Source: Gymnogyps californianus (taxonomy: Eukaryota > Chordata > Aves > Accipitriformes > Cathartidae). Taken from it: a stretch of 64,000 nt of DNA. The translations under genes were made by a program, and so were the position numbers. The stretch is taken from contig NC_059481.1 of assembly GCF_018139145.2 (NCBI RefSeq), positions 7,738,368-7,802,367 of the forward strand, given 5' to 3'. The stretch's first letter is position 1; each line of letters opens with the position of its first letter. This document shows positions 50,521 to 62,302 of the stretch, piece after piece. Under the pieces are notes generated by a model. It was given only the letters and a program-made list of their open reading frames with translations, did not search any database and was not told where the DNA came from.

Positions 50521-53500
50521 CTTCACTCTGCCTTCATTCTCCTCTCACTAATGCAGCTGACTTTCTGCTTTCACTCCGTTCTTCCTTTGTCTCCAATATG
50601 GCCAACAAGAGACCATTTTGGAAATGTCATGTACTCTTTGGAAGTTACTAGCTTTGTGAGTTGATTAAAGTCCCTCGTATGTAATCTGTTGCTCAGTTGT
50701 CTTTTTACCTGGAGTAAACACTACTTTGACTAAGGATGTTCTTTTTTGTAAAGTTGTGATCAAGGTGTAGTGATCTTACCTTGCTAGTCATCAGTCTGAT
50801 AGAATACTTTTCTCCTCTTCTTATAAATTTTAATTCAAAATGAATTTTGTACTCTGACTTAGCTGTACATAAAGAATGACCAGCATCAGTCCAAATTCAT
50901 AAACTATCCATAGGCCAATTCCCAAATCACATGAAGACACATTTCTTCCTTTTCTTGCCAAGAGGAGAGGTTGTTACTAATTTAAATAGTTGTTCAAATG
51001 CTACACAACGAAACTTAAGAAAAAATCGTTGGGAACCTGGTTTCAATTGTTGTAGATATTTCTGTACAGCATTCTTTGATTCCCTGATCTTATTTTATTC
51101 TGAGCAAAAGACTCTTTTGGATAGCGAAAAACCTTTCTTTGTTCCTTAAGCATCCCTTGATTTAGTCATATAGAATGTGTTCTTACATCTTTGTCTGATT
51201 CTGTAAAAGAAACATATTTTTTCTTTTTTTTTTTGCTGTTGCTTCTCTTATTTCCCTTTGAACTTCTCAGTTTCAACATTTTTGTTTCTTACCCTTTTTA
51301 AAATCTCTTTTTAGTAAAATAATCACCCAGTAGAAATTCTACGTGATTAGTGGCTTCATGGTTGGATCCAATAAAGAGATTTCATCTGCAGAGAATATTT
51401 TTATATTGCAGCATTAAATTCTAAAAGAAATTCAAGTCTTTTCTAATACGCAATATATATGGGGATTTAAAACTTGATTTATAGACTGTGTGATTAAGTT
51501 AGTCAAGGGAGATTAAACTTTATCCTTTATTTCTTAACTTGCCCAGTGTCTTTGTTTTTTATTGAATATTACTTCAAAAAATTTGTGTCAGAAAAATTTG
51601 GGTGCTTAGAAGCCTTACAGACCCAATCTTACTTTCATATTTGTACCCATGGCAGTAGTAGTTACCCCACAGTCATGGCTCCGTTTATTTTATGTATTTG
51701 TGTTATAATCAAACTGCTGTAATTCTGAAAATTTTGGTAGTGTGGCTGAGAGTTCTGGATCAGGTGAATGTCTGCTGTGGGATTGTGAGCTTGGTTTTAG
51801 TGAGCTACTTAGCAAAGGTTACCAGCTCACACTGCTAATCTAGACATGGCTTAGGGACCCCGAGATAGAAAAACTGAATATCTGTTGACCACCGGTAACC
51901 ACAGAATGCTAATAAAGGGATTTATTAAGGGCGTGATAGTCCAGCTGCAGCTAATCTGCATTAAGAGGTTAATACCTCAGTCCATCTCATTCGCCTACAT
52001 TCACCTACACCAGCACTTCTACCGAAGAAAATAATACACGGCTTTGAGTCAGCATGCAGTTAGTTGGTGTAAGTGATTGCTATGGCACGAGGCTACAGCT
52101 GTTTCCTCCGCACCTATAAAACTCTTTATCTGTAGCTGGTACAGAGCAGGGAACATCTGAATGTAACTTAAAATAAGGATTCTGTGTAGCAGTTTCACTG
52201 AAATTATGATAGGTAAACTTCAGGGAGGAGCAAGAGCAGGGCTGTTCCGTTGAGCAGGAGGACTCTAACCAAAGCATGAGAACATTTAAATGATAAGCAA
52301 TACCAGAGCTTTGGAAAACTTGGGAAGCAGATACATTGTTATTGGCAAAAGGAGGCCCTATCATTTGTCTTGTAAATTGCTTTTAAGGACCTAAGGCAAC
52401 AACGTCTTAGTGTATAATGTGTCTGCAGATGTTCAGTCAGACTGCAGAATAAAGATTCCTTTAATAAGTGGAATTATAAGTTTACTGTTGAATTTCTGTC
52501 ATAACACTTCATCATTCTCTTTTAGGTTTGTATTCCAGAGGACTGGCGGGATTGATTTTTCCTTAAGTGTCTGGCAGAGCTAGAAGAGGTTATTATATAT
52601 CCAGAACGATAGTTCCCTCTGATTTTTTTGTTGTTCTTACCAAATACATTTTCTTGCCTTCCCCAAGCCTAACTAATGCAGGGGAAGGCCAAGCCATGGG
52701 GATTGGTTTGAACTTAAATTTACATTATAAACAGACAATACCTTTCTTCAGTTGTCCTCTGCCAATAAAAAAAAGACTGAGAAGCATGATGCAGTCTTAA
52801 ATTTGTGTTAAGAGATTGTAACTTTCCAACATCATCATTTTCTGTTGCATTTTTAACATGGTGGACTTTTGAAAAAATGTCTCTGTGTCAGTTGAAAAAA
52901 GCATGTAATCTTAAGAACTTAGTGGTTTCTTCAGACTGTATCTGTTGATTCAGTGAGAAATCAATTTTTCCTATAACCCTTGTCTCTCTTAATAGCACAT
53001 CATAGTTCATTCCTAAAGCTTTAGAGTCTCTAGTTCAAAACAGTTCTTCATGGATTGTTTTGAAACTGTTCGTACAGTCCTAATGAGCAACAGACCTAGT
53101 TTATTGTTAACTGCCAGTGGTTAGCTCTATTAGAGGGAGAAGTATTGTGCATTGAAACTGCAAAGTTTGTCAGTTATTTATAAGCAAAGGTTCACTGGTT
53201 TATGAATGAAACAGAGGGTTCCTTCCCCGTGCCTCTTAGTGTGGGCTCAATTCTGAGCAGTTGTGCAGAAGACAGATTTTGGAGAACTGCAATGGAAAGT
53301 ACAGGATTTTATTCCATTCTGTTAGTTTGTGAAGAAGCATCATGTATTTGTAATTTAGTACGTTGCCATGAACCTTGTAGATAGTTTAATTTAAAAAGAT
53401 AAACGTGGGAAATCTATTAATGTGTTTGGATTAACCTTGAATTACCTTGTACTTGTGGTGGCCCTTTGGAGTGCTTCTTTATAACAAACTGTGTGTGGTT

Positions 53501-54010
53501 GTTCATGTGTCAGGAGAGGTGTATACCCGAAACCCAGGGAGAAGTGTGTCCGATGACCATACAACAAACAGTAGTGTTTTCACAAGCTATTTAGGACGGT
53601 GCAGCTACTTCTTTGTTCTTTGCCTTTATTTGTCTTCAGTTAACAGACTGTGAAATGAGCATACTAAAAAGTAGAACACAATGTTATTGTAAAAATAAAA
53701 CCAGACAATTATTTCAGAGATTCAAACACTTAAGAAAACAGCAATGTGACTTTCTATATGCACCTTGGAAAATGAACGTTATTTTGTATTTATTGAGAAT
53801 CAGGTGAATCTGATGCCTTAGGATGTTTGATACTCTATCCTGCCAGAGTCGTGTTCCTGAGTTAGGTTTTGTTTGCTAAAGTTGAAAGTTAAACTGAGAA
53901 ACCAAGCAAATAAGGAATCTTGAAATTTACTGTTCTTTGTTGGTTTTTGGTTTAGAATGTGTGTTATGTCTTTAGCATCTCCATCTCCACTGCATACACT
54001 TTTTAACCAA

Positions 54011-54015
54011 AGGTG
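54011..54015. repeat. Target-site duplication AGGTG, left copy (LTR C)
   Basis: It matches 54615-54619 and abuts the TGTCCTGG start of the LTR. Confidence 0.78.
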
Positions 54016-54286
54016 TGTCCTGGTTTCGGCTGGGATAGAGTTAATTTTATTCCTAGCAGCTGGTATAGTCCCGTGTTTTGGATTTAGTATGAGAATAATG
54101 TCAGTAACACCCTGATGTTTTTCGTTGTTGCTAAGTAGTGTTTATACTAAGTCAAGGATTTTTCAACTTCTCATGCCCTGCCAGCAAGAAGGCTGGAGGG
54201 GCACAAGAAGCTGGGAGGGCACACAGCCAGGACAGCTGATGCAAACTGGCCAAAGGAATATTCTATACCATATGACATCATGCCCA

Positions 54287-54294
54287 GTATATAA
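54287..54294 (+). promoter_or_regulatory. TATA box of LTR C
   Basis: TATATAAA at the position conserved with copies A and B. It lies downstream of the THSD4 exon, so any transcript from it would start inside the next intron. Confidence 0.5.
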
Positions 54295-54437
54295 ACTGGG
54301 GGAAGTTGGCTGGGAGGGGCAGATCGCTGCTCGGGGATTGGCTGAGCATCGGTCAGCGGGTGGTGAGCAATTGCATTGTGCATCACTTGTCTGTCTTGGG
54401 TTATGTTTCACTCTCTTTTCGTTATCTTCCTTTTCAT

Positions 54438-54470
54438 TACTATTATTATTATTAATTAATTAATTAATTT
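54438..54470. repeat. ATT / TAAT simple repeat inside LTR C
   Basis: Several ATT units are followed by four or so TAAT units. The equivalent region is also simple-sequence rich in LTRs A and B, so it expanded from a family-level seed. Confidence 0.8.
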
Positions 54471-54614
54471 AAATTCTTAAACTGTTCTTATCTCAACCCA
54501 CGAGTTTTACTTTTTTTTGATTCTCCTGCTCATCCCACCAGGGGGGACAGGGGCGGGAGGAGTGAGTGAGCAGCTGCGTGGTGCTTCGTTGCTGGCTGGG
54601 GTTAAACCATGAGA

Positions 54615-54619
54615 AGGTG
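54615..54619. repeat. Target-site duplication AGGTG, right copy (LTR C)
   Basis: It matches 54011-54015 and follows the 3' end of the LTR. Confidence 0.78.
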
Positions 54620-57600
54620 AAATCAAATGTAATAGTTTTGTTCCCACCTTGGAATGTCTCTAAAGATTCAGGAGGAAGAAAGAGGGCGTGTGGAATTGGA
54701 TGTAAGCATTTGCGTTTTATTTCAATATCATCCTTAATGCAGATGAAGCAATAGCGATTTAACACTTTTCTGGAGGTGAATTGGTGAAGGCTTTTTTCAG
54801 TCTATCAGCTTCATCACTTCTTTTAAGCAGAAAATAATGGTAATATGGTCAAGATTCCTATGAAGTCCAAGCAAAATCAGGCATGTTGGAACCCAGCTAG
54901 GCTTCAGAATTAGATGCATCTCCATTGGCCGTAATTCTGCAGGTGCTGATGAGTACTCTCTAAAGAAGCTTAGAGACCCTCAACTCTCCTTAGTATTAAA
55001 GGGTTAAGAAGTTCTCTGTTAGACTGCAAGGTGAGAATCTAAAACTGAGAGTGCTGCATGTTAAAACAAAGGAATACAGTGATAGAGCAGATATAACATT
55101 ACTGTGTAATGAAGTCTAAATTTTCTTCAGTATTTCCTTAGTATATTTTGTGTATACATCTGAGGATGCAGATTTTCCTGGTGAATTTAGTGTCATTAGT
55201 CATGGACTAATGCTGCTTTCTTTTCACTTGGTTGAATTGTGCCATCTTCATTTACTGTTTTTGAATTTTCATCATGTCTTAGAGGTAGAATGAATTAACA
55301 AGACTGGACAGTAAGCACTGACTATAGCATCTGCTCATACACGAGTCATCTGTTGCTCCTTCATTCTGGTATACCTAAGTCTTAAAATTGGTACAATATT
55401 GTATATGTAGAGTCAAATTCCTGTTGGATTTAGATTTTAACAAGAACTGATAACTGTTATGCATTGCCACCTGCTTATGCTTTTTCTTCCCACCTCCAGT
55501 ATAAAGCAGCCATACTATGGGTTTCTTCCCTTGAAAACTGAAAAACAGCTTTTAATGCCTGAGTTGCAGTTCTTACCTCTTGTTCTTCTCTCCTTCTAAG
55601 GCAGTTCAGTACCACCACTTGCAAGGGTGAAATTTCTGCTCTCCCTAATGGTGCAGAATAATGGAATAGTGGAATTCTTTAGGCCTGCGTATGTGCTGAC
55701 TCTGGCAACTTAAAACCTTAAAAATACACTATGTAGATGAACTTCTTAAGCGAATGTTTAATGTTAATGGTAATGTGTTTAATTGGTCTAAGGTACTTAA
55801 GAGTCTGAAGTACAGAGTCTGTTTTGGCATGTTGTGCGTCAGATAAATTATACTAATCTTTTGCAAAGTATTGAGTTTCACAACAGAGATGAAAGTGAGG
55901 GTGCTACCAAAGGTGTTACATATTTGCATCCCCAGCGGAAATGACGGTGGATTCGAGTTAAATATTTATTTTGAACCTCTTGACTGTCACGATGATCCAG
56001 CTTTTTCAGAGTTCAAATCAATGTAAGAAGAATCCTGGAACTGATCTTCTGAGGGAAGGCAGTAATGGGCCAGACCTTTCATCTTGTGCATGGTTTTGCA
56101 TACATAGTGCCTATGAGTATAAGCAGAGTTGCCTAGGTTTCTCATTCTTTGAAAGGCTCCCAGACTTTAATAGATCATTAAGATGTTCCAAAAGTATTTC
56201 AAGACACTGACTTTTAAAATTGATAGTAAATAGCAGTGTAACTGTTTAGACCTTAAAATCCATTCAGCATGGTAAATAGTTACAGAGGGAAGGTGGGAAC
56301 AGGGACTAAAACTTCTTGCTGCCCTCCTTCACCTTCTCTCGGTGGTGTTTTCTGCTGAAATCCACCGGTGTATCGGTTTCAATTTCATGCCTCCATCCAG
56401 AATTTGGCTGTTGAAACAAAAGCTCCTTGGTTCTTCGAGAAAATCGTCACAGAAAGTGCTTCTTATCTTCAAAGTGTTTTTCTGACATTAATTAATTGGA
56501 TCCTCACGATCCTGTGAGCAGGGTAAGGAGCAGCCTGAAAATGCCAATTAAGCACTCCTGCTGCAATGAACTGTATTAAACACTTCTGGAGCCTAGCTGG
56601 ATAAAGTGTTTTTTCTACTGCCCAAATAACTTTAAAAGTGTTTGAAAAGAAGTGCACAAAAATTAAAGATGTTTTTGAACTTTCAGCAGACTTTTATGCC
56701 TACGTGCATGTGGACGTAAAAAAGCTGCTGTTCAAACAAGCAGGGGCAGAACCCTGAGCAGCTTGTAAATTACAGTGGTGCCATTGATTTCATTGGAACT
56801 GTGCTGCTGAAAGGCCTGGCTGTTTGCTTGGGAAGTAAAGCAATATGTAGTAACACCTGATTTGAATAAAGCGCTTTAAAATATAAAAATAATAATAGTA
56901 ATAATACCTATAACGAAGATATACTTGCAAACACATGGAATAGATTTTGTGTGAGACAGAGTCAAGAGAAAGACACATTAAATGAATGGAAAAGAAAGGC
57001 AAAACAAAATAAAGTCGTCGGTATTTGTGGATATATCCTAGTATGAAACTGGAAAATATTTTCTCTCTCCACTGAATTACCAAAAATTCCTTTCTCTCTC
57101 AAGTGACCATTATCCTAAACTGTATCTGACATTAAGTCATTGTAAAGGGAACCAGTTTGTGTTTTGGTATTTAGGGTGGGGTTTGTTTCTGTCTTCACTG
57201 AAGTTAATCAGGAAATGCTGTTAACCACTGAAGTTACTCTGTGGATTTTTGGTAGGATTATAAATGAAAAATATGCAGCGTTGAAACTCACTGGACTTGG
57301 AATATATGCATATCAATATCGCCCAGAAAGATCTTTAATATTTAGTTCACATTGTCAATTTGTGGTCGGATATTTTCCCTAGGAGTTATGGGCCTTAAAT
57401 AATGTAAGCATGATATTTAGTTTGGAAGTAAAATAATTGTTAATCAAGTAGGCTGTGAACTTGGAAACACTGAAAGAGGGAGTGATTAAAAGAAGACAGA
57501 TAAGTATGTGATACTGAAGACTATGAATAATATTTCAGTCTGCCAATTTAAATGAGAAATGTTACCATCACTCTGTCAGATTTGTGGTATCTTCCTAGTT

Positions 57601-57971
57601 AGTGTAGACAGAAATGAACCTAAGAGATGGGAGAAGAGCTTTTGAAAAAATTATTAATCTGTTATGATTGGTATGTTACGTAAAGCTGAGGTTGCAGTAA
57701 CATACTGTCTTTTTTGGTCGTTGGCAACCAGGGTGACACTGGAGATTTTTGTAGACAACTCAGAGTGCAGCAATATTTCTTGTTTTTGAACGGGTTTTAA
57801 CGTGGATATGTTGGTGGCTCCTAGGCCTGTATGTACGCATGCACAAACACGAATTAAGAGACCACAGCTTTTGGGCAATAGGTACAGAAGACCTTCATTC
57901 TCTGGAAATTTAATCCAATTGTGTGTTGCCCTTTTTCTTCTGCTTTAATATTCCTACCTGCCTGAGTAAGC

Positions 57972-57997
57972 ATTGGAAACCATTATTGGAAACCATT
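57972..57997. repeat. Tandem duplication, 2 x 13 bp
   Basis: ATTGGAAACCATT occurs twice in direct succession, followed by a partial third copy (ATTGG). Confidence 0.9.
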
Positions 57998-58497
57998 ATT
58001 GGTTATTGATCAGTGCATTGAAGATCTCATGCCGTTTACAGCATCAGTTGCTGGATAAAGTGCTGAGCTTCCTGCCATACTCCAAACTGAGAGGGATGGT
58101 AGAAGTCTGTGTCCCAGAGTGACTAACATTGAGCTCAGTTTTGATGAGGCACCTAGTATCCATCTTTTCTGCAATGTAATAACTGGAAAAAAAGTGTTAC
58201 AAAGCCTTACAGGCTTTCTTTTCACGATGCATTTGGAAGTGGGAAGAAACAGTGTGTTTACGTTATGTATTTGAGAAAACTATTGAACAACTCCTTTGGC
58301 AAAAAAGAAAACTCCATTAGCTGATCAGCGGGGCAGCAATAGTGAGCTTCAGAGAATTTCACTGTTCAGAGAACAGTATTTGCTGCTTTTTGGCTGTGTC
58401 TGTTATGCCAGTGAAAGCCTTTATGTGTGTTGCTCAGCCAGTACATTATTTATATTGCAGTGGTTTGCAGTATTATTCCATGTCTTTTTTACCTTGG

Positions 58498-58584
58498 CTT
58501 TTTTGTTGGGGGTTTTTTTTTGTGTGGTTGGTTTTTTGTTTGTTTTGGTTTTGGGTTGTGGTTTGGGTTTTGGGGTTTTTTTTG
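58498..58584 (+). repeat. G/T-only low-complexity tract
   Basis: Nearly 90 bases made almost only of T and G (TTTTGTT, GGTTTTGGG and similar words) on the + strand, with the C/A-rich complement on the other. It contains many GG and GGG runs and also explains the two overlapping open frames there. Confidence 0.8.
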
Positions 58585-58896
58585 AGCAGAAGAGACTGTC
58601 AGTGCAGACGTATGCAATGATTTTATTGGCTTGAGTGGAAGAGACGATGGATCAGCTGCTTATGGTTTCTTTGGATGAGGTGGGCAGGGTTTGTGTTATA
58701 GCTTAGATTTTTTTCAGCAGCTAGTATAGAAGCAAAAAATGAGTCAATAGAAAATAAATAAAAGGGGTGGAGAAAGTAAAGGAACAAAGATGCTAATTGA
58801 AAGGCAGTATAATGGGAGATACCAAAACCCATTCAAACAAAAACTCACTCTACCAATGTGTTCTTTAAAATGCTAGGGAGAATTTTAACCTGGGTT

Positions 58897-58920
58897 TATC
58901 TATCTATCTATCTATCTATC
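58897..58920. repeat. (TATC)6 microsatellite
   Basis: Six perfect TATC units. Likely polymorphic in length. Confidence 0.92.
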
Positions 58921-61900
58921 ACAAGTCATCAAAGAAGTATCTGTGGATTGCTGTTTACTTGGATTGGTAATAATCATATCTGATAAAGACTTTTTTGGTT
59001 CAGTTAATTTGTTTGAACTTATTTTGTGCATTTTTTTAAATGTAGGAGCCTCAATAGCGTTATTGAGTGACTCTTTCTCAAATTCAATTGCTTTATATTA
59101 TATAATAACTATACAAGCTCTGCAAACTTTGGCAGTTACTACTAGTCCTGCTGTGCGGTATATAAAGCAGTTACATGCCACATGCCTCGCCTCTAAAGGA
59201 TCCTAAAGCCTCTCCTAAGTTTATATAGTTGACCCTCTCTGGCTTTCTTATCTCCAAAAAAAATGTTCTTCGTTTTTTGGTCAGTAGTTAGACCATTTCA
59301 TTAGTCAGGAATGAGAGGTAGATTGGAAGATGCATCATATGCTTCCAGTTTAACAGTTGAAATTAAACAAAGGCCACACAAAGAGCTGGTGAAGTAAGAG
59401 CCATAAAGAAAAGTACAGTTCTAAAAAGGTTGTTTTAGTTTACTTGAGCTTTTAGTTCCTGGTTCTCAACAAGTTTTCAGTGGTGCTTCATCATTAATAT
59501 TAATAGTATAATAGCAGGGTAGCTATTGAACTAGTGCTTACATGGTTAACTGTTGGAATCAATGCTGTGAAGCATAAAAAGGCTGCAGGTGGAATGGATG
59601 TATTGGGTGAAATCTTCTCCTGCTTGAAGATAAGGAGTACTTTGCCAGTGACCTCCATGCTACACCTGGCAAATTTGATTTTCAGTGCTGTGTAGGCAGA
59701 GGTCAGCCTGAATGAAGAAGGGGACTGAGCAGAAGGAGATCTTGGATCCTTGATTCTGGGTCACGTGGGCTATAAATTATACTGGGGAAGGGAAAAAGGA
59801 AAGGGGATTGTTCAGCAGAAATTACAGTGCAGTACAGCAAGCCATGTCCTTTCCCACTTTAAAGCAAACAACTGGCATACTTTCACCCTTGTGTTACATG
59901 GCAGAAGAGAGTGGAGTCAGGCTTTGCACTGGCAGTGGCTCCCTGATACAGCATTAACATTCTCCAAGACCGTTCCAGCCACTTTGACCTCATTTTGTTC
60001 TCAGCAGGATTCTAGACTCTGGAGTGGCACTCGATCCCAAGATGGCAGGTGAAGTGAAATTTGTTTGCAGAATTATACTACAAGGCATTTATGGATTACA
60101 GTAAATGCAGATAAACAGCTTACCTACCAAAGTAGTGGTAGCTTGCTCTGTTACTGTATTAGGGTATGGGAGGGGATCTCTAAGGTACTTGCTCAGCGGA
60201 ATACGATGTACATAGAAATATCAGTGCTTTGATTTATGACTTGGCAGTGGCCTGTGAATGTAACCACTTTAAATTATGGCAATCATTATGGTCTAGCCCA
60301 CAAAGAACTGGATTAAGAAGATTGATTTCTCTATATTTACCCTCTCCCTGATAAAACTCCAATTTTTGACTTGAATCAGATTGAAATAGGTCATATAAAG
60401 TTAAAGATTTTGTACTCCGGTAAGAATCTATGCTATCATTCAGTAGCATGAAGTATTTTTCTAGACATGTTTAACCTGTTGCCATTGCAGTAATTATGTA
60501 GTTTGTGTTTATAACAGAAAGACAGTTTAAATGACTTTTGAGAAGGTAGATATTTAACAAACTCTTTACTCATAGACAGCATTCATAAAAAGACACGCTC
60601 ATTTATCTCAAATATGGAAAAATGTTCCCAGCTGAGTATGAAACTAGGTGTAGTAGATGTACTTCTACAAAAAACTAAATTTAGTGTTAAACAAAACAGT
60701 GTGAAAAATGCTGTCTGAAGTGCAGAAAAAATAGATTATGGATTATATAATTTTTGGTTTAAACAAAAATTAAGGCTATAGCTAATCACTTTTTATAGTT
60801 CTGAAAAAGTGATACTGGACAAATTCCATTAAAGGGAGAAGAGAGAACTTATGAAACTTTAATAAGAATTAACCAAAGACATGAAGACAAGGATTTTTCT
60901 TTTCTAAGGTGGAATTATAAAGGTGAAATAAGAAATTTGCTTCTGAAATGTTGAATATTTAATGTTCAGCATGATAAATTGATTGTGGTCGTATTTCATG
61001 GCTTAGGAGCATAAACTTGGCCTGTTGTTGCTACTGAGATTCCCCTAGCTCCTCTGGAAAATGTGGGCCTGTATTAGTCTATGTATATAACAATCTGCTC
61101 AGTGTATTGATCAGAAGACATATGGGACTGGAAGCAGAAGGTCTAGAAGATCAAACTTGGGAAATACTAACAACTGTCTGCAGAGCAGTTGGCAAGAGAT
61201 CTACTTGCACAGTGTAGGTGGAAGAAAATAAATAACTTCTTGGTAAAAGAAGGAAAAAACCAACTTCCTTGTTATTTATATATTCTTTCCCACATACGCT
61301 TGGAAAAACCTTAATTTAGTTCCTGATGGCCAAATAATTATATAGTTTGTACTAGTGATACTTAACTCATTTTATTCTATTATCTATTCAGAATCTGGAC
61401 TCCACTGTTTTATCTGTGCTGCAGACAAAATACTGCTATTAATTAGCCAGACTTATTTAGTGATCTGGGGATAGACTCACAACTTGCAAATCCATAATTT
61501 TTTTCCGTGTTCTCATGAAAGCGTTTGATCAGAGAAAATTTTTGTTTCATTAGCTTAATAGGTAGCTTGGGAATAAAGAACAATGATAGAATGAGAAGCG
61601 ATACACTGAAATGATTTGTGTTTCGGATAATACTGTGCTTCTTTTCATGAAATAATTCAGTCATATTCTTTGTTGTTCTTGGACCTATAAATATCATCAA
61701 TAAAATGAGATGATTTCCATTTTTGTCATGTCTAGAGATTTCTGGGCTTACCTCCAGGTATCAGTTGTGTGTTTCACATGGTTTGATAGCTTTGTCAAAT
61801 AAATATCAAATCAGTTCGGTCCCAGAACATCTTTTTTGGGTTTAAATGTGCAGACTGACATAAACAATAACATCTGTGAGACTGCCCCGAGCCTTTATAG

Positions 61901-62220
61901 CCAGAAAATAATGTATGAGAAAGTGGATACCAATGCTGAATTGGCTTGCTGTATTTCCAGCTTTCCTCTGACCACCCAGCTTATTGTGCCAGGAATTCAT
62001 CTTCTGGCAAAGAGTTCTCAGGTAAATGGAGACAGCCTTTCACTAGTGTATATATTATTTGTCTTTGCTAAGAGCCAAATACTTGGGATTAAGCTGAAGA
62101 CAGAGGTTTACTATGCTGTTGTCAGCTTTTATTGGAAGAGAGAGTAAGTGAAGAATTGAACATTTTTTCAGGGCTGAACATGGACAGTGGAACTAAGTCT
62201 GTCTGGTTTAGTTTGCGGCC

Positions 62221-62302
62221 TATGTCCTTACTGTAACAGCCACTGAATTAATCAGAACTGCTGTATCCTTACCATAATGGCCACTAAATTAATCAAAGCC
62301 AA
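62221..62302. repeat. Degenerate tandem duplication, 2 x 41 bp
   Basis: TCCTTACTGTAACAGCCACT followed by GAATTAATCA recurs 41 bases later as TCCTTACCATAATGGCCACT followed by AAATTAATCA. By eye the two copies are about 80 percent identical. It may be an old local duplication or the internal repeat of an unrecognised mobile element. Confidence 0.7.

Larger units (their letters stand above)
40339..54010 (+). other. Intronic sequence downstream of the THSD4 exon, no further exon seen
   Basis: About 13.7 kb of AT-rich intron. I looked for the next THSD4 exon, which should begin by completing an Ala codon and encode a spacer sequence rich in Arg, Ser and Gly, and did not find it. Contents noted: poly-G (40451-40476), a T-rich TTTC tract (42144-42174), a TG microsatellite (43986-44001), an AT palindrome (45654-45680) and a small CpG cluster (50423-50520). 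The 131-codon minus-strand frame at 49021-49416 has no recognisable family and no supporting signals. Confidence 0.6.
54016..54614 (+). mobile_element. Solo LTR of an avian endogenous retrovirus, copy C (sense to THSD4)
   Basis: It starts with the intact terminus TGTCCTGGTTTCGGCTGGG and ends GGGTTAAACCATGAGA (the expected final CA has mutated). AGGTG flanks both sides. TATATAAA is at 54287-54294. The polyadenylation position reads CTTAAA rather than ATTAAA. Simple AT repeats (ATT then TAAT units) occupy 54438-54470. Around 54140-54230 it differs from copy B by several substitutions and insertions, so it looks like another sub-lineage or an older insertion. No internal viral genes are present, hence a solo LTR. 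Confidence 0.88.

Noticed and set aside
54125..54463. 112-codon + strand frame
   Set aside because: It lies inside LTR C. A non-coding LTR explains it.
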